DNA from: Bacillota bacterium
Lineage (GTDB): Bacteria; Bacillota; UBA5301
Length of the DNA: 49,857 bases
Direction of reading: 5' to 3'
Assembly: GCA_012735535.1 (NCBI GenBank)
Contig: JAAYHC010000013.1
Location: 1 to 49,857, forward strand
Shown here: positions 1 to 8,001 of the stretch, in pieces
Position numbering within the stretch: position 1 is the stretch's first letter
Layout: each line of letters begins with the position of its first letter
Notes under the pieces: model-generated
Databases searched by the model: none
Seen by the model: only the letters and a program-made list of their open reading frames with translations
Told to the model about the DNA's origin: nothing
Program-made: the position numbers and the translations under genes

Positions 1-614
1 CGCTCGATGAACTCGCGAACTTCTCGGCCGCGCTCGCCAATCAAGGCGATCACGTTGATATCAGCTTCGGTATTCCGGGCGATCATCCCCAAGAGCGTGC
101 TTTTGCCGACACCGCTGCCGGCAAAGATCCCGACCCGCTGGCCCTTGCCTAAGGTCAACAAAGCATCGACCGCCCGCACACCTACACTGAGGGGCTCGGT
201 GATCCGTTGACGGTTTAGCGGGTTCGGCGGCTTGGCATCAAGCGGATAACTCTGCGGAAGTTCGAGTAAACCTTTGCCATCAATTGGTCGGCCTAGTCCA
301 TCGAGAATCCGCCCCAACAGCTGGGGACCCACGGGAACCTGCAAATTCTGCCCGGTTCCCCTCACCCTCGCACCCGGGCTTATCCCACTCATGTCGCCAA
401 GCGGCATCAGCAGAACGTTATCCTCTTTAAAACCAACAGCCTCCGTGGCGATCCGCTGACCGTCCGGACCGATTATCCAGCACAACTCCCCTAAACGAAC
501 ATCGGGGCCGACCGATTCCACAGTCAGGCCCACCACCCGGGTAACTCTCCCATAGGTTATCAGCGGAGAAGCCTCGGCTAACTCGGCATATACGCGCTCA
601 AGATCAAGTATCAC
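1..614 (-). CDS. fliI: Flagellum-specific ATP synthase FliI (partial, C-terminus outside window)
   Basis: FliI is the ATPase of the flagellar type III export apparatus; with FliH and FliJ it delivers rod, hook and filament subunits to the export gate at the cytoplasmic membrane. About 204 N-terminal residues are present and the gene runs off the left edge. The beta-barrel N-domain is followed by a P-loop, GSGVGKST, near residue 167, and then IALIGERGREV, typical of FliI/F1-like ATPases. The start is taken as GTG at 614 because an AAAGGAGG ribosome site lies about 9 bases upstream; it overlaps the end of fliH by 11 bases, which implies translational coupling. Identity is secure; only the truncation limits it. 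Confidence 0.95.
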   Translation of the reverse strand, partial: MILDLERVYAELAEASPLITYGRVTRVVGLTVESVGPDVRLGELCWIIGPDGQRIATEAVGFKEDNVLLMPLGDMSGISPGARVRGTGQNLQVPVGPQLLGRILDGLGRPIDGKGLLELPQSYPLDAKPPNPLNRQRITEPLSVGVRAVDALLTLGKGQRVGIFAGSGVGKSTLLGMIARNTEADINVIALIGERGREVREFIE

Positions 615-1356
615 GGTTTGCTGCCTCCTTTGCCAAAGCCGTCCGCAAACAGCTTTCAAGCTCGGCAATCTGCGCCTCAACCGAAGCCTCCACCGTCACT
701 TTGCTAGTTGAGACGATGCAGGAATACCGGGGCAACTGGGCATCCGGAACAAACTCGAGTTCATACTTGCTCGCCAAGACGCTCGTATCTTCGGAAATTC
801 GGGTGAGAATATTCAAATCTTCAGGATGCAACCGGACCAGTGCCCGTGTCACTCCGTCCACTTTTTCAATGGCTCCGGCCAGAATATTCAGTAAGACGCT
901 CGGATCCACTGAAACCGTAGTCCTAATTATTTTTTCGGCAAATAACAGGATGATCTTTAGTAAATCTTCCAGAGCTGTGGAAATGACCTCGCTCCGCTCC
1001 TGGCTCAAGCGATCACAAATCATGGCGCATGTTTCTTTGAACTCAGCCATGGCACTAGCCAGTTCTGCTTCAGCCTGACGGCGCCCCTCTAAAAGCCCTT
1101 GTTCAAAGCCTTCACGGGTCGCTTGCTCGCGGAGCATCCGCGCCTCTTCTTGGGCTTGATGAAGCAAAGCGGCAGCCTCCTCCTGAGCCTTGGCCAAGAT
1201 TTGAGCTGCCTGTTCTTGTGGATCCTCCTGGGGAACCGATTCGTTCTGATCATCGGAGCGGCATTCTATCAACTCTTCGACATCCGGAATCGGAATTTTG
1301 ACTACCCGCTCGATGCCTTCCTCGGGGATGAAAATGGATTTAATAATCTTAGACAA
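604..1356 (-). CDS. fliH: Flagellar assembly protein FliH
   Basis: FliH is the stator-like regulator of the FliI ATPase and docks the ATPase complex to the C-ring. The 250-residue product has a Glu/Gln/Ala-rich coiled-coil segment at about residues 45-100 with the small-residue spacing (EGFEQGLLEG) typical of FliH, and a C-terminal domain resembling the V-type ATPase E subunit. Translation probably starts at TTG 1356, preceded by AGGAG at 9 bases that lies inside the end of fliG; the two genes overlap by 8 bases. Assignment rests on position between fliG and fliI plus these features, since FliH sequences diverge widely. Confidence 0.88.
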   Translation of the reverse strand: MSKIIKSIFIPEEGIERVVKIPIPDVEELIECRSDDQNESVPQEDPQEQAAQILAKAQEEAAALLHQAQEEARMLREQATREGFEQGLLEGRRQAEAELASAMAEFKETCAMICDRLSQERSEVISTALEDLLKIILLFAEKIIRTTVSVDPSVLLNILAGAIEKVDGVTRALVRLHPEDLNILTRISEDTSVLASKYELEFVPDAQLPRYSCIVSTSKVTVEASVEAQIAELESCLRTALAKEAANRDT

Positions 1357-2353
1357 TTATCTCATCTCCTGAACCGCGGGCAATGATAATCTCACCGGCT
1401 TCTTCTAATTTACGAATCACATTGACAATCCGCTGTTGGGCATCTTCGGCATCGCGCAAGCGAACCGGGCCCATAAACTGGATGTCTTCTTTGAGCATTT
1501 CGGAAGCCCGTTTCGACATATTCTTGTAAATCCGGTTCGCCACTTCTTCGCTGGCGGTCTTAAGCGCCAAAGCCAAATCCTTGGAATCCACTTCACGCAG
1601 AACTTGCTGAATGGCGCGGTCATCAAGCAGGATAATGTCTTCGAAGACGAACATCCGCCGCTTGATCTCTTCCGCCAAATCCGGATCTTCCTCAGAGAGG
1701 GTTTCAAGAATGGTTTTTTCCGTACCGCGGTCTACGCGGTTCAAGATATCGACTACCGTGCCGATGCCGCCGGCGGTGAGGTAACCCTGGGTCATATACG
1801 TCGAGATCTTCTTCTCGAGCAGATTTTCCAGCTCGGTGAGCACCTCCGGCGAAGTCCGATCCATGATCGCGATTCGGCGAGCCACGTCAACCTGTTTTTC
1901 CGGATCGAGAGCCGACAGAATGACCGCAGCCTGCTCGGGATTGAGGTATGACAAAACCAACGAAATGGTTTGCGGATGCTCGTTCTGAATGAAGTTGATC
2001 AACTGGGCCGGGTCGGTGTTGCGCGCGAAATCAAACGGCCTGATCTGCAGGGTCTCGGTTAACTTTTCGATAATATCCGCGGCTTTGCGCGGACCAAGCG
2101 CTTTCTCCAAGATCTCTCTGGCGTAATCAATACCGCCCTGCGAGATATACTCTTGGGCCTGATAAAGCTGGGAAAACTCCTCTAGAACCTTGTCACGCAA
2201 ATTAGAATCAACCTTGCGCAAATTGGCGATCTCCAAAGTTAGAGTCTCGATCTCGCTTTCGTTGAGATGCTTAAAGATTCCGGCAGCAATCTCCGGACCA
2301 AAAGCAACTAACAAAATCGCCGCTTTCATTTTCCCCGACAATTGTCTGGCCAT
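1349..2353 (-). CDS. fliG: Flagellar motor switch protein FliG
   Basis: FliG forms the upper part of the C-ring, binding FliF with its N-terminal domain and transmitting torque from the stator with its C-terminal domain. At 334 residues it has the normal length. The EHPQ motif of the middle domain is visible (NEHPQTISLVL, near residue 127), followed by the charged C-terminal torque helix region (LDDRAIQQVLREVDSKDLA, near residue 243). The start codon overlaps the fliF stop in a TAATG arrangement, and its 3' end overlaps fliH, so the genes are tightly coupled. No oddities. Confidence 0.97.
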   Translation of the reverse strand: MARQLSGKMKAAILLVAFGPEIAAGIFKHLNESEIETLTLEIANLRKVDSNLRDKVLEEFSQLYQAQEYISQGGIDYAREILEKALGPRKAADIIEKLTETLQIRPFDFARNTDPAQLINFIQNEHPQTISLVLSYLNPEQAAVILSALDPEKQVDVARRIAIMDRTSPEVLTELENLLEKKISTYMTQGYLTAGGIGTVVDILNRVDRGTEKTILETLSEEDPDLAEEIKRRMFVFEDIILLDDRAIQQVLREVDSKDLALALKTASEEVANRIYKNMSKRASEMLKEDIQFMGPVRLRDAEDAQQRIVNVIRKLEEAGEIIIARGSGDEIIV

Positions 2354-3909
2354 TAAACTTCATCCTCCGTAAGCCAGGTGCGGATTAATTTCGCCGCTTC
2401 TTGCGGTTTTCTGCTGGCGAAATCTCTTAACTGATCCTCGAGTCGGCGGCTTGTCGAATCCTCCACCGCGAGCAGATCTTCCTCTACCTTAGCTTTTGCC
2501 TGCTCGAGCAAGGTGCTTAGATCAGTCTCCGCAGTTTGCTGTTCGGCTTTACGCTTGCGCAAGGTCAGGAATACAGCCACACCGCCAACAACCAAAAGCG
2601 CTGCAACAATGGGCCAGTACTGCTCCCAGAATGATGGCGCGCTGACGACCTCATATTCCTCAAAGACCGGTCGTTCAAAGGTTAGACTTTCGATTGTGAT
2701 TTGGTCACCACGGCTAGCCGAGAAACCAACGGCTGACTCAACAGCCGATCTCACCCTGGCCAATTGCTCCGGTGGGAGTGCACCGTCCAACCATACAGCC
2801 ACCGTAAGCCGGTTAATCGACCCCGGCGGTACAATCGTCCGCTCGTTGACTTTGTTTAGTTCATAGTTACGGGTAATATCCTGTTTGGTATATGAAGAAG
2901 TTGCGCTATCCGCCGGCGTCTCATAGGTCGGAATATTGGAGGTAATCCCTGGAATGCCGATCGGCTGAGATCCCCCGCCGGTGTAGGTTTCCAAATAAGT
3001 TTGCTCGCTACGGATCAAGCCGGACTCATCCAAGATCGGCTTGAAAGTTTCCGCGGATAGCTCTCGGTACTCAAAATTGAGATCGGCATTGACCCGGACA
3101 ACCGCTTTTCCAAAGCCGAAGACCCGCTCCAGCATGCTGCGGACACTTTCGGCCAGTTTCTGTTCAACAGCTTCGGTGAGAGCAAGTTGCGCGGTAATCA
3201 GCTCGCTATTAATGGGCATGGTGGCTCCAATATTCAGGTTCTGGGAGAGAATGTTGCCATCTGTGTCGAGGATGGTCACATTCTCCGGGTCGAGGCCGTC
3301 GACCGATGAGGCCACCAGATGGGCAATACCCCGAACTTGCCCGGGAGTAAGCTTCGCGAACGGACGCAGGCGCAAAAGCACGGAAGCTGTTGCCGGCCGC
3401 TCCTCCGCAACGAACAGCGACCGCTCAGGCTGCACAATATGCACCCGAGCATCCGCCACTTCCCGCATCTCCCGGATCGTCCTGGTTAGCTCTCCCTGCA
3501 GAGCCATATTATATTGAATGCGGCGTTCAAAGTCTGTTGTGCCAAGAGAGTTGTTCTTGAAAAGTTCAAAACCCACTACGCCACCCCTGGGCATGCCGGC
3601 CGAAGCCAGCTTGATTCGGGTTTCGTAGACGAGGTTTTCAGGAACAAGAATCGATCTCCCATTAGCGCTTAATCGATACGGGATTTGATCCTCCTTCAAG
3701 GCACTGATGATCTCACCCGCATCGGTGGGATCCAGGTCGCTAAAGAGAGTAGCATATTCCCCAACACGAAGTGTGCTGACTACGAGAACGAGACTGCCGA
3801 TCAGGAGGGCAATCCCGATCATCAAAATCAGCCTTCGGCTAGGGCTGAGTTTTTCCCATATTTCGCCCAACTTAGGACTAATTTTCTTAAGCCACGCTGT
3901 CATCTGCAC
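2353..3909 (-). CDS. fliF: Flagellar MS-ring protein FliF
   Basis: FliF builds the MS ring in the cytoplasmic membrane, the platform on which the C-ring and export gate assemble. The 518-residue protein has an N-terminal transmembrane helix (about residues 26-48), the two conserved ring-building motif regions, a Ser/Thr/Gly-rich loop in the middle, a second transmembrane helix (about 430-452) and a short cytoplasmic tail (FASRKPQEAAKLIRTWL) that matches the FliG-binding end. Start is GTG 3909 or ATG 3903; neither has a strong ribosome site, so the choice is open. It lies 14 bases after fliE. Confidence 0.97.
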   Translation of the reverse strand: MQMTAWLKKISPKLGEIWEKLSPSRRLILMIGIALLIGSLVLVVSTLRVGEYATLFSDLDPTDAGEIISALKEDQIPYRLSANGRSILVPENLVYETRIKLASAGMPRGGVVGFELFKNNSLGTTDFERRIQYNMALQGELTRTIREMREVADARVHIVQPERSLFVAEERPATASVLLRLRPFAKLTPGQVRGIAHLVASSVDGLDPENVTILDTDGNILSQNLNIGATMPINSELITAQLALTEAVEQKLAESVRSMLERVFGFGKAVVRVNADLNFEYRELSAETFKPILDESGLIRSEQTYLETYTGGGSQPIGIPGITSNIPTYETPADSATSSYTKQDITRNYELNKVNERTIVPPGSINRLTVAVWLDGALPPEQLARVRSAVESAVGFSASRGDQITIESLTFERPVFEEYEVVSAPSFWEQYWPIVAALLVVGGVAVFLTLRKRKAEQQTAETDLSTLLEQAKAKVEEDLLAVEDSTSRRLEDQLRDFASRKPQEAAKLIRTWLTEDEV

Positions 3910-3923
3910 ACGCCAATTCCATG

Positions 3924-4241
3924 TTAGATTTGCATCCGCATAACTTCATTATAGGCATCCATGATCTTGTTGCGAACCGCCATCATGAAGTCCAGCGCTA
4001 ACCTAGCCTGCTCCGTGATAACCATCACTTGATGCAAACTCACATCATCGACACCGGTGGCCAAAGCGATCTGGGCCTGTTTTGCTTGGTATTGGAGGGA
4101 GTTAACCTCGCTAAGGGTAGATTTAAATATCTCAGCAAAACTTGGCGTCTGGTCATCAGTACTTTTTTCGGATGGAGAAAGAGAAAAACTGACGGGCTTG
4201 TACAGCTTTTCGAGACCAAATGCCTTGCTAATATCAGTCAT
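3924..4241 (-). CDS. fliE: Flagellar hook-basal body protein FliE
   Basis: FliE joins the MS ring to the proximal rod and is the first exported rod component. The product has 105 residues, a typical length, and ends with the family's characteristic helix (RNKIMDAYNEVMRMQI) that packs against the rod. The region around QAKQAQIALATG and SLHQVMV is also typical. ATG 4241 is preceded by an AAGGGGGAG ribosome site. Position between flgC and fliF agrees with the standard Firmicutes order flgB-flgC-fliE-fliF. Confidence 0.96.
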   Translation of the reverse strand: MTDISKAFGLEKLYKPVSFSLSPSEKSTDDQTPSFAEIFKSTLSEVNSLQYQAKQAQIALATGVDDVSLHQVMVITEQARLALDFMMAVRNKIMDAYNEVMRMQI

Positions 4242-4261
4242 GCCGTCTCCCCCTTACAGGC

Positions 4262-4663
4262 TTACTTGCCGATCTGTAGCGCAGTTTGCACCATCTTTTT
4301 CGCTTCGTTGATTACGGTCACGTTGGCCTCATAAGCCCTGGCTGCCGAAATTAAATCAACCATCTCGCTGATTACGTTAACATTCGGCATGCTGACGTAT
4401 CCATTGGCATCTGCATCAGGGTGACCGGGGTTATAGACTAACCGGGGGGGTGTCTGGTCTTTAACGACTCCCAAAACCTGAACCCCGGCCGGCTGACCTT
4501 TGTCGTACTTGGTAGCAAAAACCGCTAGATGCCGCTGAAACGGGCCACCCTCCGGAGTTCGCGTTGTGTTGGCGTTAGCAATGTTGTTTGCAATCACATC
4601 CATCCGGAAACGCTCAGCCGTTAACGCCGAGGCCGAATGCTCGATTGTACTAAAGAGCCGCAT
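4262..4663 (-). CDS. flgC: Flagellar basal-body rod protein FlgC
   Basis: FlgC is a proximal-rod subunit exported by the flagellar secretion system. At 133 residues it carries the rod-protein N-terminal signature (ADVIANNIANANTTRTPEG type) and the C-terminal heptad helix (SAARAYEANVTVINEAKKM) shared by axial proteins. ATG 4663 follows the flgB stop by 3 bases; its GGGAGG ribosome site lies within the last codons of flgB, so the two are likely translated together. Confidence 0.97.
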   Translation of the reverse strand: MRLFSTIEHSASALTAERFRMDVIANNIANANTTRTPEGGPFQRHLAVFATKYDKGQPAGVQVLGVVKDQTPPRLVYNPGHPDADANGYVSMPNVNVISEMVDLISAARAYEANVTVINEAKKMVQTALQIGK

Positions 4664-4666
4664 ACC

Positions 4667-5080
4667 TTAACGCCTCCCTTCATTAATCACAGACCGGAGC
4701 AAAGAAATCCGTCTGCTGAGTAGGTCGGACAGAGCCGAATACATCAGCGAATTCTCGGCCAGCTTGGCCATCTCAGCCTCGATATCCACATTATTGCCAT
4801 CAACACGGATCCGTGAAGAATCCGCGACTTTAATGGGTTCAAAAGCAAGACGAGACACCCCTGACCGTCCGGGCAGATGGTTGACGTGCGTAGTGACCAT
4901 CGTCGCCCGACCGGAGACCGCATGTCTGAGCATCTCTTGAAACGGGACATCCGATCGCTTATAACCAGGGGTGTTGGCATTGGCGATATTGTCGGCTAAC
5001 GCCTTATGTCTAGCCTCGGCCCCATCCAGTGATTTGGACAGTAGGGAGATCGACAAGTCCTTTGTCAGCCGATCCAGCAT
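4667..5080 (-). CDS. flgB: Flagellar basal-body rod protein FlgB
   Basis: FlgB is the other proximal-rod subunit and the first gene of the flagellar operon here. The 137-residue protein shows the conserved N-terminal rod motif (LADNIANANTPGYKRSDV, about residues 30-47) and a C-terminal region ending in SLLRSVINEGRR. ATG 5080 has a TAGGGGG ribosome site about 9 bases upstream. The 124 bases between codY and flgB hold a candidate promoter with an inverted repeat and a short tandem duplication, described separately. In B. subtilis the equivalent promoter region is the one controlled by CodY, the product of the neighbouring gene. Confidence 0.96.
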   Translation of the reverse strand: MLDRLTKDLSISLLSKSLDGAEARHKALADNIANANTPGYKRSDVPFQEMLRHAVSGRATMVTTHVNHLPGRSGVSRLAFEPIKVADSSRIRVDGNNVDIEAEMAKLAENSLMYSALSDLLSRRISLLRSVINEGRR

Positions 5081-5113
5081 GCCATTTACCCCCTAAACGT
5101 GCCAAAATTGCTA

Positions 5114-5152
5114 AAAACTCATGAATCTAGGATATTTGTGAGTTTTCTACAA
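5114..5152 (-). promoter_or_regulatory. Candidate flagellar operon promoter with inverted repeat over the -10
   Basis: On the minus strand TTGTAG (5152-5147) and TAGATT (5129-5124) are separated by 17 bases, a weak sigma-A-like pair ahead of flgB. A perfect 8-base inverted repeat (AAAACTCA ... TGAGTTTT) occupies 5114-5121 and 5139-5146, so its arms flank the -10 box. This looks like a regulator site; it does not match the CodY consensus closely. The promoter call is tentative; the repeat itself is plain in the sequence. Confidence 0.45.
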
Positions 5153-5173
5153 ATAGGAATAAACTCCTTCATA

Positions 5174-5207
5174 ATAGGAAAGAAGACCTAATAGGAAAGA
5201 AGACCTA
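5174..5207. repeat. Perfect 17-bp tandem duplication across the codY stop codon
   Basis: The 17-base unit ATAGGAAAGAAGACCTA occurs twice in direct succession at 5174-5190 and 5191-5207. The copy nearer codY contains the TAG stop codon (5207-5205), so the second copy lies just downstream of codY and extends towards the flgB promoter. The exact identity of both copies suggests a recent slippage or duplication event. Confidence 0.9.
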
Positions 5208-5981
5208 ATTCAAATTGGCAAGCTCCGGGAGTAAATACTCATTGAGCACCTTGATAAACGTTCCTTTCATCCCCAAGGATCGCGTTTCAATAACCCCGGC
5301 TGACTCAAATTTGCGCAGGGCATTCACGATTACCGAACGAGTAATCCCAACCCGGTCGGCAATCTTGCTGGCGACGAGTAGCCCTTCGTCTCCATCCAAC
5401 TCCTGGAAGATATGTTCGATAGCCTCCATTTCCGAATAGGACAAGGTACCCAAAGCAATTTGCACCGCTGCTTTCTTGCGGGCTTCAGTTTCAATCTGCT
5501 GGCTACGCGCCCGCAGAATTTCGACCCCGACAACCGTGGCGCTAAACTCCGCCAGGAGCAGGTCGTCGTCGTTAAACTCTTTGTTAAAGCGAGCCAAGGT
5601 TAAAGTTCCAAGGCGTTTGCCGCCGGCAAATATTGGGACGATCGTGGTCACTTTGCCGGAAAAGACGCACCCCGCCTCATGTTCGAAGACACACTTTGTA
5701 TCATCAACTTCAACATTGGTCACCGTCTGCGTAATACGAAGCAAGCGATTGTTAAAATCGGCAGGAAAACCTCCCCGATCAAAAATGACTTCCTCGATAA
5801 TCCCACACTGGAAATCATGCATCAAAGCATGTCCCAGCAGGTTACCCTGATGATCAACCAGGTAAACATTTGCATCAATAACATCACGCAGTGTTTGCGT
5901 CATCAATTGAAAGTCTACGGAGTTACCGGCGGTCTGAACGAGTTTGCTAATTTCGCGCGTTTTTGCCAATAGTGTGTTCAC
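5205..5981 (-). CDS. codY: GTP- and branched-chain amino acid-sensing global regulator CodY
   Basis: CodY represses nutrient-scavenging, motility and stationary-phase genes when GTP and isoleucine/leucine/valine are plentiful. The 258-residue product has an N-terminal GAF ligand-binding domain (to about residue 150), a linker helix and a C-terminal winged helix (ASKIADRVGITRSVIVNALR, near residues 206-225) matching the family. GTG 5981 is the start; AAAGGAG lies a rather long 11 bases upstream. It ends the topA-trmFO-hslV-hslU-codY cluster, the same neighbourhood as codV-clpQ-clpY-codY in B. subtilis, and sits just upstream of the flagellar operon that CodY controls in that organism. Confidence 0.97.
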   Translation of the reverse strand: MNTLLAKTREISKLVQTAGNSVDFQLMTQTLRDVIDANVYLVDHQGNLLGHALMHDFQCGIIEEVIFDRGGFPADFNNRLLRITQTVTNVEVDDTKCVFEHEAGCVFSGKVTTIVPIFAGGKRLGTLTLARFNKEFNDDDLLLAEFSATVVGVEILRARSQQIETEARKKAAVQIALGTLSYSEMEAIEHIFQELDGDEGLLVASKIADRVGITRSVIVNALRKFESAGVIETRSLGMKGTFIKVLNEYLLPELANLN

Positions 5982-6015
5982 GATTGCTGCTTCTCCTTTA
6001 CATTAATCACAATAA

Positions 6016-7428
6016 TCATAATATGTAATGGGACAAGTCAATACTTCCCACAATGTCACCCAAACGAGTCTGAACATACTCTTCATCAATGACGATTTCG
6101 GTCCCGGCATATTGGGGAGCATTGAAGGAAATCTCCTCCAGTACACGTTCGAGAATGGTGTTGAGACGGCGCGCCCCAATATCTTCAGCCCGCTCATTAA
6201 CCTCATAAGCGGCCTTCGCCAAGGCTTTTATACCTGATTCGGCAAAGGTAACCTTAACCCCTTCTACCCCAAGTAATGCCACATACTGCTTGGTCAAGGC
6301 GGCCTTCGGCTCAGTCAAAATCCGGGCAAAATCCTCTTTGCTCAAACTTTTCAGCTCAACCCGGATCGGAAAACGCCCCTGCAACTCAGGTATTAAATCT
6401 GACGGTTTGGACTCATGAAAAGCGCCGGCTGCAATAAACAAGATGTGATCGGTTTTAACCGGCCCATACTTGGTCATGACCGTTGAGCCTTCGACGATCG
6501 GGAGAATATCGCGCTGCACCCCTTCGCGCGAAACATCCGGCCCGCTCATCCCTTTGTTGCCCACGATTTTATCAATTTCATCGAGAAAAATTATCCCGGA
6601 ATCCTCAGCTCTCTTGATGGCTTCAGCTGTAACCTCATCCATATCGATCAGCTTTTGGGCCTCTTGTTGAGCGATTATTTTCCGGGCTTCCGAAACCGTC
6701 ACTTTGCGGGTCTTTTTGCGTTTGGGCAAGAGCCCGCCAAAAAGATCATTGAGATTGACTCCCATCTCCTCGATGCCGGTGCCGCTAAAAACCTCGAGCA
6801 TCTGCGGGGCTTGATCTTCCACCTCAATCTCAACGATCTCGTCCTCGAGTTTGCCTTCGGCCAGCAGCTGTTTGACCTGAGCACGTTGCTCGCGTAATCG
6901 GACAGAATCGGTAGAGTCTGTCTGCTCGCCGGCCGGCTCGTTTGCCGAGGAGCCTAATCCGAAGAGGGCCTCAAAAGGGTTTAGTGCTGTACGCGACGGT
7001 TTCGGGGCCGGGACTAAGATTTCGAGCAGGCGCTGCTCTGCCAGGGCCTCCGCCTGGTCTTGAACTTCCGCCATGCGTTCGTTCTTGACCATTAATACGG
7101 CGGTCTCGACCAAATCCCGCACCATCGATTCAACATCACGGCCGACATAACCGACCTCGGTAAACTTGGTCGCTTCGACTTTGACAAACGGCGAATTGGC
7201 CAGTTTGGCCAAGCGGCGGGCAATCTCGGTCTTCCCCACACCGGTTGGCCCGATCATCAAGATATTCTTGGGCAAGATCTCTTCGCGCAACTCTTCACTC
7301 AGCTGCCTCCGGCGATAGCGATTGCGCAAAGCGATCGCAACCGCCCGTTTGGCCTCATCCTGACCAATGATGTATTTATCGAGTTCGGCCACGATCTGCT
7401 GCGGAGTCAGCTCCAACGAGTCAGGCAT
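6016..7428 (-). CDS. hslU: HslU (ClpY) ATPase subunit of the HslUV protease
   Basis: HslU is the AAA+ unfoldase that feeds substrates to the HslV peptidase in the cytoplasm. The 470-residue protein has the N-terminal [19 protein letters not shown] segment, Walker [10 protein letters not shown] near residue 57, a divergent intermediate (I) domain at about 110-250, Walker [11 protein letters not shown] near 275, and a C-terminal tail ending LSHYIL that inserts into HslV. The [14 protein letters not shown] pore-loop region is intact. ATG 7428 follows hslV by 11 bases with an AGGAGG ribosome site. Normal length, no oddities. Confidence 0.97.
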   Translation of the reverse strand: MPDSLELTPQQIVAELDKYIIGQDEAKRAVAIALRNRYRRRQLSEELREEILPKNILMIGPTGVGKTEIARRLAKLANSPFVKVEATKFTEVGYVGRDVESMVRDLVETAVLMVKNERMAEVQDQAEALAEQRLLEILVPAPKPSRTALNPFEALFGLGSSANEPAGEQTDSTDSVRLREQRAQVKQLLAEGKLEDEIVEIEVEDQAPQMLEVFSGTGIEEMGVNLNDLFGGLLPKRKKTRKVTVSEARKIIAQQEAQKLIDMDEVTAEAIKRAEDSGIIFLDEIDKIVGNKGMSGPDVSREGVQRDILPIVEGSTVMTKYGPVKTDHILFIAAGAFHESKPSDLIPELQGRFPIRVELKSLSKEDFARILTEPKAALTKQYVALLGVEGVKVTFAESGIKALAKAAYEVNERAEDIGARRLNTILERVLEEISFNAPQYAGTEIVIDEEYVQTRLGDIVGSIDLSHYIL

Positions 7429-7439
7429 GCCAATCCCTC

Positions 7440-7970
7440 CTAAATCGTCTCCACAGTAATCCGGTCATTGGTGAAAATACAGATCGAGGCGGCAATCTTC
7501 AAACTCTCCTCCGCAATAGCGGTGGCACTAAGATCGCTATGCTGGTAAAGAGCTTTGGCCGCGGCCATGGCATAAGGCCCGCCGGAGCCGATCGCCATAA
7601 CCGGCTCGTCCGGTTCAATAATCTCGCCATTACCGGATATTACCAATATTTTATCGCGATCGGCGACCAATAGCAAGGCTTCGAGCTGACGCAGAATCTT
7701 GTCTGAACGCCACTCTTTGGCGAGCTCTACCGCCGCACGGGGCAGATTGCCTTGAAACTGCTGAAGTTTGGCTTCAAATTTGCTAAATAAGGTAAAGGCA
7801 TCAGCCACAGAGCCGGCAAAACCGGCCACTACTTTATCGCCAAATAAACGGCGTACTTTGCACGCCGTATGCTTCATAATCGTTTTCTCAGCAAAGGTCA
7901 CCTGGCCGTCGCCGGCAATTGCCGTCACACCATCTTTTTTGACTGCCACTATCGTGGTTCCTTGAAACAT
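7440..7970 (-). CDS. hslV: HslV (ClpQ) peptidase subunit of the HslUV protease
   Basis: HslV is the N-terminal-nucleophile peptidase of the HslUV complex. The mature protein should begin at the Thr of [10 protein letters not shown] after a short propeptide (MFQG), followed by [10 protein letters not shown] and [13 protein letters not shown], all standard for the family. Two in-frame ATGs exist; 7970 is preferred because AAAGGGG lies 7 bases upstream, whereas 7976 is almost on top of it. B. subtilis ClpQ uses an N-terminal Ser, whereas this one keeps Thr as in E. coli. A xerC-like codV gene, usual before hslV in Bacillus, is not present here. Confidence 0.96.
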   Translation of the reverse strand: MFQGTTIVAVKKDGVTAIAGDGQVTFAEKTIMKHTACKVRRLFGDKVVAGFAGSVADAFTLFSKFEAKLQQFQGNLPRAAVELAKEWRSDKILRQLEALLLVADRDKILVISGNGEIIEPDEPVMAIGSGGPYAMAAAKALYQHSDLSATAIAEESLKIAASICIFTNDRITVETI

Positions 7971-8001
7971 TGGCATACCCCTTTGCTATCAAGCTATGAT
8001 A

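Noticed and set aside
1436-1951. 171-residue plus-strand open frame opposite fliG
   Set aside because: It is the antisense shadow of fliG; no ribosome site, no recognisable domain.
3041-3517. 158-residue plus-strand open frame opposite fliF
   Set aside because: Low-complexity Ser/Arg/Thr composition typical of antisense frames; fliF is certain.
5081-5204. CodY box between codY and flgB
   Set aside because: No sequence close to AATTTTCWGAAAATT; the GAAAACT stretch matches only part of one half-site.
5984-6050. TTGACT with TATGAT upstream of codY as an internal promoter
   Set aside because: The spacing is only about 15 bases and the boxes lie in the hslU end; not good enough to list.
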